Source: Lysobacterales bacterium
GTDB lineage: Bacteria; Pseudomonadota; Gammaproteobacteria; Xanthomonadales; SZUA-36
Direction: 5' to 3'
Length of the DNA: 45,452 nucleotides
Assembly: GCA_021648125.1 (NCBI GenBank)
Contig: JAKITK010000021.1
Location: forward strand, 1-45,452
A model generated the notes under the pieces. It had not been told where the DNA came from, made no database searches, and was given only the letters and a program-made list of their open reading frames with translations. Positions 37,822 through 45,452 of this stretch are shown in pieces (the first letter of the stretch is position 1; every line of letters begins with the position of its first letter). The translations under genes were made by a program, and so were the position numbers.

Positions 37822-38749
37822 ACCCCCTTCAAAAACGGATAAAAAAACGGACAAAAACCCCGCAACTGAAGAGATTATCCCGGGCGAACGCTTGCAAAAG
37901 GTTATGGCAAATGCCGGGCTCGGTTCCCGCCGGGGACTGGATAAAGAAATAGATGCCGGCCATGTCAGTGTAAATGGGAAAGTCGCCATACTTGGGGCAA
38001 AGGTCAACTTGAGGGACAAAATCACATACCATGAAAATGACTGGGAGGTCGCGGCCCAATCAGCGCCTGAGCGCACTCTGATTTACAATAAGCCGCTTGG
38101 CGAAATCACCAGTCGTTCTGATCCTCAAGGCCGACCCACCGTGTTCGAGCGACTGCCAAAGCTAGAAAATGCCCGCTGGATCGCAGTTGGTAGACTCGAC
38201 ATCAATACCACCGGGCTGATGTTGTTGACCACTGATGGTGAGTTGGCGCATAAGATGATGCATCCTTCGAGCAAGATCGACCGCGAATATGCCTGCCGAA
38301 TTCATGGTGAAGTGAGTGATGAGGTTATGCAAACCCTCCGCGATGGCGTAGAACTGGACGACGGTCCGGCGCGTTTTTCCGACATCCAGAGAGCCGGTCA
38401 TAGCGGCGAAAACTACTGGTTTCATGTGGTCATCATGGAAGGTCGTAATCGCGAGGTGCGTCGCCTGTGGGCAAGCCAGGGCCTTGAAGTCAGCCGCCTT
38501 AAACGGGTGCGTTACGGACCGGTATTCCTACCCAGCAAACTCAAACGCGGAATGTTCACCGATATTACCCTACGCGATCACAACCTGCTTCGGGAGGAAG
38601 TTAAATTAACTGCCAGAGCACATAGCATCAATCTGAAACCCATCGGTACTCACTCTCAGGCTGCTAAAGCAAAATGGCAAAAAAAACCTGGCAAGAAAAA
38701 AACCCAACCGCGCGCGCAACGGCGTTTTGTCAGTCGCCGCTTTAAGTAA
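37814..38749 (+). CDS. rluB: 23S rRNA pseudouridine synthase B
   Basis: 311 residues. An N-terminal S4 RNA-binding domain (GERLQKVMANAGLGSRRGLDKEIDAGHVSVNG), the catalytic motif VGRLDINTTGLMLLTTDGELAHKMMHPSS with the nucleophilic Asp, and MEGRNREVRRLW. The basic C-terminal tail (KKPGKKKTQPRAQRR) is typical. It modifies U2605 of 23S rRNA in E. coli. Overlaps scpB by 8 nt. Confidence 0.95.
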   Translation: MNKPPSKTDKKTDKNPATEEIIPGERLQKVMANAGLGSRRGLDKEIDAGHVSVNGKVAILGAKVNLRDKITYHENDWEVAAQSAPERTLIYNKPLGEITSRSDPQGRPTVFERLPKLENARWIAVGRLDINTTGLMLLTTDGELAHKMMHPSSKIDREYACRIHGEVSDEVMQTLRDGVELDDGPARFSDIQRAGHSGENYWFHVVIMEGRNREVRRLWASQGLEVSRLKRVRYGPVFLPSKLKRGMFTDITLRDHNLLREEVKLTARAHSINLKPIGTHSQAAKAKWQKKPGKKKTQPRAQRRFVSRRFK

Positions 38750-38753
38750 GCTG

Positions 38754-38933
38754 GTGCAGAAACATCACTGGATTCTTCTCCTATTATTAGCATTGGCCGC
38801 AGGCAGCTACGCAAGCGGCTTTATCGTGGGGTCTGTCGGCTTGCTGACTTTAGGGCTGCTATTGGAAGGGGCTTTCTGGATACGCTTGTTACGGCGTAAA
38901 TCTAAACCTACCAGTTCATTCAAAGGGCGCTAA
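38754..38933 (+). CDS. Small membrane protein
   Basis: About 59 residues from GTG 38754, or 68 from TTG 38727 overlapping rluB. Two hydrophobic helices (WILLLLLALAAGSYASGFIVG, LLTLGLLLEGAFWI) and a basic tail (RLLRRKSKPTSS). No family recognised; the position directly after rluB suggests co-transcription. Confidence 0.5.
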   Translation: MQKHHWILLLLLALAAGSYASGFIVGSVGLLTLGLLLEGAFWIRLLRRKSKPTSSFKGR

Positions 38934-38961
38934 ATAGCCCGCCTTACTGGATCTGCAGTGA

Positions 38962-39705
38962 TTAAATTGTTACTGTCGGCTCTGCCTGCAAATACTGAAT
39001 AAAACGCTGCGGTAAACTATTAGACTCCGGGGTTTCAACCACGCTCGAGAGCACTTCATTTAATCCCCTTGCATCCTTTGTATAGTATTCCTGATAACGG
39101 GTCAGGCGCTCAATCAGTATTTTCCTGTTGACCTCAGGATGAAACTGAAACGCCCAGAACGGTTTGTCGGTAAGCCTGAACGCATGTAGGCACTTTGTGG
39201 TGCTCGCCAGTAGTGTGCAACCTGCGGGTAGCTGCACGGCACTTTGCTGATGCACAGAGACCACTTTAAATTGATCCGGCAACCCGGTAAAAATAGGGTC
39301 AGTGGCTGCCGCTGCTGACAATGTCAGTGGAATAGTCCCGGTTTCTTGGCAATCGGAATTATCGGTAATAGCTCCATCCAGCGCGAGTACTGCAAGCTGA
39401 AAGCCATAACAGGATGCGAAAACCGGAAAAGATACGGCCGCACAATACTTCAATAAAGCGACTGCTGGTGTTACAAAAGCGTATTTTTCCGGTTCTAAAA
39501 CATTGGCTTCACTCGCACCACCGACCAGCAATGCAGAATAACCTTGCAGAATTTCAGCGCTAAACTCTGTATGCTGGTAAATGTTGAAAACATCCAGCTG
39601 CGCCTCCGCAAGCCCACAGTGTTGCAAAAAACACTGGTACTCCTCTGCGCATACTTCGGGGTTATGCCGGATTTGTAGTAGCAAGTATTTTTTTTCGGCT
39701 GGCAA
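38962..39705 (-). CDS. Class I glutamine amidotransferase-like protein
   Basis: 247 residues. The GATase triad is visible: nucleophile in VFASCYGFQLAVLALDG and the His/Glu of FQFHPEVN. Stand-alone proteins of this kind are often annotated as GMP-synthase-like glutaminases; the acceptor partner is unknown. It is 2 nt downstream of the deaminase gene, suggesting a joint role in nitrogen or purine salvage (inference). Confidence 0.82.
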   Translation of the reverse strand: MPAEKKYLLLQIRHNPEVCAEEYQCFLQHCGLAEAQLDVFNIYQHTEFSAEILQGYSALLVGGASEANVLEPEKYAFVTPAVALLKYCAAVSFPVFASCYGFQLAVLALDGAITDNSDCQETGTIPLTLSAAAATDPIFTGLPDQFKVVSVHQQSAVQLPAGCTLLASTTKCLHAFRLTDKPFWAFQFHPEVNRKILIERLTRYQEYYTKDARGLNEVLSSVVETPESNSLPQRFIQYLQAEPTVTI

Positions 39706-39707
39706 AG

Positions 39708-40262
39708 CTAGTAAACCTCGCCGCGGGAGTCCGCATAACTTGCCAACACCTGTGCCGCCTCAATACGCAATAAACCGGTAACCACCTCAATACCACGATG
39801 TTCCAGCGCAGCCTCCCAGTCCTGTGGTTTCGGGCCTTCATCAAAACCAACAGCCTCTGCATCCGCTTTACCAGCCCCACATAAAACTCGGCTTACACCA
39901 GACCACGGGATTGCTCCGAAACACATGGCACAGGGCTCACAGCTACTAACCAGTTGAAAATCGCCCTTATCAGAGAGCCGGTAACAATCGAGGTTCTGTT
40001 GAGCCATGGAGATAGCAACCATTTCTGCATGCGCACAAGATAGATTCCGGCTAGTGACCAAATTAACCCCAGCGGCAACGATAATATTATCAGCACGGTT
40101 AACCACTAAGGCTGCGAAAGGACCACCACCCTGCTCGGTATTGGTTTGCGAGAGCTTAATTGCCAAGCGCATCTGCGCTTGATCATTGAGAGGACCCGAT
40201 GAAATACCATCCAGGGTATTCACTAACCAGTCCGGCAGTTGAAAATAGAACGACTGCTTCAT
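39708..40262 (-). CDS. Nucleoside/guanine deaminase-like zinc enzyme
   Basis: 184 residues of the cytidine deaminase fold. Zinc site: HAE in LSCAHAEMVAISMAQ and the Cys pair in SSCEPCAMCFGAIPWSGV. GGGPFAALVV resembles guanine deaminases of the GuaD type more than tRNA adenosine deaminase TadA. The start overlaps the rlmB stop by 4 nt, so it belongs to an rnr-rlmB-deaminase-amidotransferase operon. Confidence 0.85.
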   Translation of the reverse strand: MKQSFYFQLPDWLVNTLDGISSGPLNDQAQMRLAIKLSQTNTEQGGGPFAALVVNRADNIIVAAGVNLVTSRNLSCAHAEMVAISMAQQNLDCYRLSDKGDFQLVSSCEPCAMCFGAIPWSGVSRVLCGAGKADAEAVGFDEGPKPQDWEAALEHRGIEVVTGLLRIEAAQVLASYADSRGEVY

Positions 40263-41023
40263 GCCTGACCCCGCTGACGCAAGGCCTCAAATAAACATAC
40301 CCCGGTAGCCACTGACACATTCAAACTACTAACTGAACCCTGCATCGGCAAGCTAAAAGTAAAATCACAGAGTTCTTCTGTGAGCCTTCGCATACCACGG
40401 CCTTCGCTGCCCATTACTATCCCCAGGCCACCTTTCAAATCGACTGAATAAATATCAGTAGATGCGTTATCGCTGGTGCCTGCTAGCCAAATACCGCGGT
40501 CTTTGAGTTGGCGTAAAACCCGGGCCAGATTGGTGACTTCAATCAGTGGAATAAGCTCTGCTGCACCTGCCGCTGCTCGCCGTGCAACCGGAGTCAGCCC
40601 GCTGGACTTATCTTTGGGATAGATAACCGCAGCAACACCTGCCGCTTCTGCAGTACGCAGGCAGGCACCTAGGTTGTGTGGATCCTGTACCCCATCAAGT
40701 ATTAATATCAATGGTGCCGGGCCGGCATTATCCAATACTTGGGCGAGTTGTTTTTCGGAAAAAACATTGTTGGCATCAAACCAGGCAATAATGTCCTGAT
40801 GACGGTTATCGTCCGCCAACCTATCGAGATGTGTCCGACTATGCTGGCTTAACTTAAGCCCTTGAGACTTCGCTTCGTCGATCAACTCGATAACTCGCGG
40901 GTTTTTAGTCTCGCTAGTGGTCAGTATTTCGATCAGTTGTCCAGGCCGTTGACGCAAAGCTGAGGCAACCGAATGAATACCGATCAGCAATGCGCCTGCG
41001 GGCTTTTTATTTTTTGTCGGCAT
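40259..41023 (-). CDS. rlmB: 23S rRNA (guanosine-2'-O-)-methyltransferase
   Basis: 254 residues. An N-terminal substrate-binding domain, then a SPOUT methyltransferase with DGVQDPHNLGACLRTAEAAGV, IVMGSEGRGMRRLTEELCD and SLNVSVATGVCLFEALRQ. It methylates G2251 of 23S rRNA in E. coli. It overlaps the 3' end of rnr by 17 nt, the usual gammaproteobacterial pair. Confidence 0.95.
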   Translation of the reverse strand: MPTKNKKPAGALLIGIHSVASALRQRPGQLIEILTTSETKNPRVIELIDEAKSQGLKLSQHSRTHLDRLADDNRHQDIIAWFDANNVFSEKQLAQVLDNAGPAPLILILDGVQDPHNLGACLRTAEAAGVAAVIYPKDKSSGLTPVARRAAAGAAELIPLIEVTNLARVLRQLKDRGIWLAGTSDNASTDIYSVDLKGGLGIVMGSEGRGMRRLTEELCDFTFSLPMQGSVSSLNVSVATGVCLFEALRQRGQA

Positions 41024-43181
41024 GAGTGGTTTTTCCGTTCTTTGCTAGAGCAAAGTCAATCTTGCGCTCCTCCATATCCACATTCAATACTTCAACCATC
41101 AAGGTATCGGCTAGACGGTAGACTTTGCCTCCACGCTTACCTGTCAAACGGTGATGTATGGGGTCAAAGCTGTAATAGTCGTTCGGCAGTGCGGTAACAT
41201 GCAAAAGCCCGCTGACATGGCTGTCACGCAGTTCCACAAACAAACCAAAAGCGGTCACTCCGGTCACTTGTGCACTAAAGCTTTCACCGATGTGCTGCTC
41301 CAGCCAGCCGCATTTAAGTCGCTGGTCAACATCACGGGACGCTTCTTCGGCGCGTCTTTCAAGCATCGAGCATTTAACCCCGAGGTCTTTCATTGCCTGG
41401 TTGCCGGTGTTGTCGGGTTGTCGATCTAAAATATGCCCGATGGCGCGATGTACCTGCAAATCAGGATAACGACGAATAGGCGAGGTGAAATGCCCGTAGG
41501 CGTCCAGAGCCAGGCCGAAGTGGCCCAGATTTTCAGGCACATAGACTGCCATACTCATTGAGCGCAGTAACACCGCCTCAATTAACTCACGATCCGGTCT
41601 ATCGGCGATCTGCTTTACGATGGCCGCGAGGTCAGCCGGTGTAGGTTGCTTTTTCCAAGTGACTGGTAAACCCTGAGCACGCAGGAATTCTTCCAGTTTT
41701 TGCAGTTTTAACGGCGGTGGTGGTTCATGTACCCGATACAATGCCGGGACTTTGTTTTTTTGCAGAAAACGCGCGGCTTCAACATTGGCTGATATCATGC
41801 ATTCTTCAATAATTTTATGCGCATCATTGCGGCTATAGGGAACAATATCGGAAATTTCACCACCCGGACCAAACAGAAACTGTACTTCAGTAGAGTTAAA
41901 ATCAATGGCGCCGCGTTTAACTCGCTGCGCATGCAATGCATGAAACAACTGGTAAAGGTCATCCAGCATGACTGCTACTTCCGGCATTGATTGGCGGTCG
42001 GCATTGGCAGGTTTATCGCTTGCCGAGACCATTTCCCAAGCTTGATCGTAGGTGAGCCTGGCATGGGAATGAATCAACGCACGGTAAAACCGCGAGCGTT
42101 TTACCTTGCCACCTTGGTCAATTTGCATATCGCAGACCATCGACAAGCGGTCGACCTGCGGCTTTAATGAGCACATGCCGTTTGACAAGGCTTCGGGCAG
42201 CATCGGTAAAACCCGGTTGGGGAAATATACTGAAGTACCGCGATCCAAGGCTTCCTTATCGAGTGCTGAACCTGGGGTAACATAAGCCGATACATCCGCT
42301 ATCGCTACAACTAGTTGCCAGCCGTTAGCATTCGGCTGACAGAACACGGCATCATCAAAATCCCGAGCATCGGCACCGTCAATGGTGACCAGTAATTGTT
42401 TGCGTAAATCCTTACGCCCACGAAAAACTTCCGCGCTGCTATGGTCGATTTCATTACCAAAAGCTTCGGCCTCGGCCAGCACTTGCTTTGGAAACTCTAT
42501 CGGCAAATCAAAATTCCGAATCGCGATTTCAACTGCCATACCGGGTGCACCGCTACGGCCGAGTATCTCGGTAATATGGCCAATGAGTGGTTGCCGATAT
42601 CCCGGCTGCTTGTCTATTTCTACTACCACCACCTGTCCCGGCCTGGCTGCAAGTGTTTGGTCCAACGGCACCAGTACATCCTGAGTAATACGCACATTAT
42701 CCGGCTCGACCATGGCCACCCCGCCGCGCTCGATAAAACGACCGACAATATGTTTATTGGCGCGTTCGAGTATTTCTACTACTGTGCCTTCTTTACGCCC
42801 CCGTTGATCAACTCCGATGACATTGGCCAGCACCCTGTCTCGGTGTAATACCCGGCGCATCTCCCGGGAAGATAAAAACAGATCTTCACCACCTTCATCT
42901 GGAATAACGAAGCCAAAACCATCGGTATGTGCCTGTACCCGACCACTGACTAAATCCATATTGCGGACAAGGCCATAGGCGCCCCGGCGATTTTCTATCA
43001 ATTGCCCATCCCGCACCATTGCGCGTAGCCGGCGGCGAATAGCCTCACGCTCTTCGCTCTCGTTGAGATCGTACAATTGTGCAATCTGGCGGCGTTTAAG
43101 CGGCTTTCCTGCGGCTTCCAGATCGGTAATAATCTGCTCCCGGGACGGGATTGCTACATTAAAATGACCAGTCTTAGACAT
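41007..43181 (-). CDS. rnr: Ribonuclease R
   Basis: 724 residues, shorter than E. coli RNase R (813), mainly at the C-terminal basic tail. HTH and cold-shock domains, the RNB catalytic centre (TIDGADARDFDDAVF with its Asp cluster), SPIRRYPDLQVHR, and the S1 domain (FGLFVELRDSHVSGLLHV). A 3'-5' exoribonuclease for structured RNA. A consensus TATAAT lies about 55 nt upstream of the ATG. Confidence 0.96.
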   Translation of the reverse strand: MSKTGHFNVAIPSREQIITDLEAAGKPLKRRQIAQLYDLNESEEREAIRRRLRAMVRDGQLIENRRGAYGLVRNMDLVSGRVQAHTDGFGFVIPDEGGEDLFLSSREMRRVLHRDRVLANVIGVDQRGRKEGTVVEILERANKHIVGRFIERGGVAMVEPDNVRITQDVLVPLDQTLAARPGQVVVVEIDKQPGYRQPLIGHITEILGRSGAPGMAVEIAIRNFDLPIEFPKQVLAEAEAFGNEIDHSSAEVFRGRKDLRKQLLVTIDGADARDFDDAVFCQPNANGWQLVVAIADVSAYVTPGSALDKEALDRGTSVYFPNRVLPMLPEALSNGMCSLKPQVDRLSMVCDMQIDQGGKVKRSRFYRALIHSHARLTYDQAWEMVSASDKPANADRQSMPEVAVMLDDLYQLFHALHAQRVKRGAIDFNSTEVQFLFGPGGEISDIVPYSRNDAHKIIEECMISANVEAARFLQKNKVPALYRVHEPPPPLKLQKLEEFLRAQGLPVTWKKQPTPADLAAIVKQIADRPDRELIEAVLLRSMSMAVYVPENLGHFGLALDAYGHFTSPIRRYPDLQVHRAIGHILDRQPDNTGNQAMKDLGVKCSMLERRAEEASRDVDQRLKCGWLEQHIGESFSAQVTGVTAFGLFVELRDSHVSGLLHVTALPNDYYSFDPIHHRLTGKRGGKVYRLADTLMVEVLNVDMEERKIDFALAKNGKTTHADKK

Positions 43182-43235
43182 AATTATTGTGACCCCGCAA
43201 TGGGGGTATTCAGTGTTTTATTTTCCATACAGACA

Positions 43236-43241
43236 ATTATA
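43236..43241 (-). promoter_or_regulatory. Probable -10 element of rnr
   Basis: A perfect TATAAT on the minus strand 55 nt upstream of the rnr start; the -35 is poor. Confidence 0.45.
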
Positions 43242-43298
43242 CTCGTTGCCCTTAAAGCTTACCGGCATTTGTCCCCCTAAGATACTAGCAATTGGGTA

Positions 43299-43327
43299 TT
43301 GACAAGCCCCTGCAGGACAGGTAAATT
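43299..43327 (+). promoter_or_regulatory. tRNA-Leu promoter
   Basis: Perfect -35 TTGACA (43299-43304), a 17-nt spacer and -10 TAAATT (43322-43327). It predicts transcription starting at about 43334, exactly at the first leader stem. Confidence 0.7.
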
Positions 43328-43334
43328 GATCCCC

Positions 43335-43396
43335 GGATCGAGGTTTCCCCCCTTTTCCTCGATCCACCTTGCCGGGACTACCCCCCTTGTCCCGGC
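43335..43396 (+). ncRNA. Two tandem stem-loops with C6 loops in the tRNA-Leu leader
   Basis: GGATCGAGG (43335-43343) pairs perfectly with CCTCGATCC (43357-43365) around TTTCCCCCCTTTT. GCCGGGAC (43371-43378) pairs perfectly with GTCCCGGC (43389-43396) around TACCCCCCTT. Both loops expose six C. They lie between the promoter and the mature tRNA 5' end. They may guide RNase processing or act as a leader-derived small RNA; this role is inferred. Confidence 0.6.
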
Positions 43397-43400
43397 ATTT

Positions 43401-43487
<87 letters not shown>

Positions 43488-43501
43488 CACTTGATTCTAA
43501 A

Positions 43502-43525
43502 GCCCTGTTAATTCAGGGCTTTTTT
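43502..43525 (+). terminator. Intrinsic terminator of tRNA-Leu
   Basis: GCCCTG (43502-43507) pairs with CAGGGC (43514-43519) and is followed by T6. Confidence 0.9.
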
Positions 43526-43833
43526 CTATATGTGCGTTACTACTTTACTCTTGAAAGGCCCCTGCTGTCGCTAGTTATACGCATCGGCAACTTCAGTGCG
43601 AACTACTTGAGTAAAGGTTTAATTCAGCACCTAATTACTGATTAAACTTGACCGCTTTACATCATATTATGCAATTTGGGAGTGGAATTGATAGCGTCCC
43701 AAACAAAACATCTAATCTTCGATGTAGTTGCGAAACAAATACTACAAAGTCTTAATCGAAATTCTATTCTCAGGACTGCTTACGCCGTTCCGGGAAGACG
43801 CCACCTAGATGAGCAGCTGCACCAAATAAAGAT
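43526..43833. other. Intergenic, no gene seen
   Basis: An open frame at 43676-43975 has no ribosome-binding site and reads through the purA-side terminator, so it is not called. No repeats or RNA genes are recognised. Confidence 0.5.
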
Positions 43834-43859
43834 AAAAAAAAGCCAGTCAATGACTGGCT
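43834..43859 (-). terminator. Intrinsic terminator for leftward transcription
   Basis: AGCCAGTCA (43841-43849) pairs with TGACTGGCT (43851-43859); on the minus strand it is followed by a T7 run (43834-43840). It lies about 240 nt past the purA stop, leaving a long 3' UTR or room for a small RNA. Confidence 0.88.
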
Positions 43860-44097
43860 CCCCCTTTACCCTCTTTTTTCAGCTCAGATTCTCTCAATGT
43901 CCTGCTAAGAAACTAGACTCAGCTACCAGAGTTGAAGCTGATGCGGGGTATAATAACAACAGCGAATGGAATTAAATAGAGTCATTAGACTATAGTTCGT
44001 GTAGGATATTTCCTACAAACGACAGCCCTTCATAAAAGCACTAGACAGGACTATTTGCTGCTATTGAGTCTGACAGATTTTGTAAGGTTCATACCGT

Positions 44098-45399
<1,302 letters not shown>

Positions 45400-45412
45400 C
45401 TAAGGTAAAAAC

Positions 45413-45452
45413 CTAACGCAAAAAACTGAGTAATACTGCACCCGCGAGCATG
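45413..45452 (-). CDS. DUF2065 (YjeT-like) protein, C-terminal end (cut by window edge)
   Basis: The last residues before TAG read MLAGAVLLSFLR, matching the hydrophobic C terminus of DUF2065 proteins that often precede purA. Only about 12 residues are visible, so the call leans on gene order. Confidence 0.4.
   Translation of the reverse strand, partial: MLAGAVLLSFLR

Noticed and set aside
43676-43975. 99-residue plus-strand open frame after tRNA-Leu
   Set aside because: It lacks start signals, reads through a strong minus-strand terminator, and has no family resemblance.

Overview
The window looks like chromosomal DNA from an uncultured-type marine gammaproteobacterium, most like the Cellvibrionales/Spongiibacteraceae. 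This rests on gene content and order: uvrB, trxC, ligA-zipA-smc, queF, scpA-scpB-rluB, rnr-rlmB and purA preceded by what looks like a DUF2065 gene. No species can be named from sequence alone.

Region by region. (1) 1-1200 is a graveyard of mobile and broken DNA: the 5' part of an IS91-associated tyrosine recombinase, an integron attC site, the start of a DUF4238 cassette gene, nested tandem duplications, and a frameshifted antisense remnant of a multiheme c-type cytochrome. (2) 1272-8110 is mostly core: a HAD lipoprotein and a secreted EEP-family protein, uvrB, trxC, an aspartate aminotransferase, a FimT/GspH pseudopilin and tRNA-Asn. (3) 8400-19100 is accessory: a DUF885 lipoprotein, two secreted DUF1566 proteins, DUF6502, a repeat-containing secreted protein, a secreted serine beta-lactamase-like hydrolase, DUF4166 with a saccharopine-dehydrogenase-like gene broken by an IS3 remnant, and small exported proteins. 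(4) 19124-26938 is an island bounded by two direct copies of a ~145-bp noncoding repeat. It carries a MerR-controlled saccharopine-dehydrogenase-like gene, a visibly AT-rich six-gene operon, and a GH5 glycoside hydrolase. (5) 27200-45452 returns to core genes: DNA ligase, cell division, SMC condensin with ScpA/ScpB, queuosine synthesis, BolA, pseudouridine synthase, RNase R/RlmB, tRNA-Leu and purA.

The most interesting part is the operon at about 21.3-25.6 kb. It encodes a small polytopic protein, an Lgt-like membrane protein that lacks canonical Lgt residues, a tiny one-helix protein, a ferritin-like diiron protein, a radical SAM protein with the layout of the tetraether-synthase (Tes, COG1964) family, and a fatty-acid-hydroxylase/sterol-desaturase family protein. 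Most neighbouring genes overlap or nearly touch, so they are probably translated as a unit. The combination suggests a membrane-lipid tail modification pathway that I do not recognise as described; the function is inference.

Other points are a textbook 19-bp-spacer MerR operator, two back-to-back perfect stem-loops with C6 loops in the tRNA-Leu leader, and a 10-bp tandem repeat closing the lipid operon.
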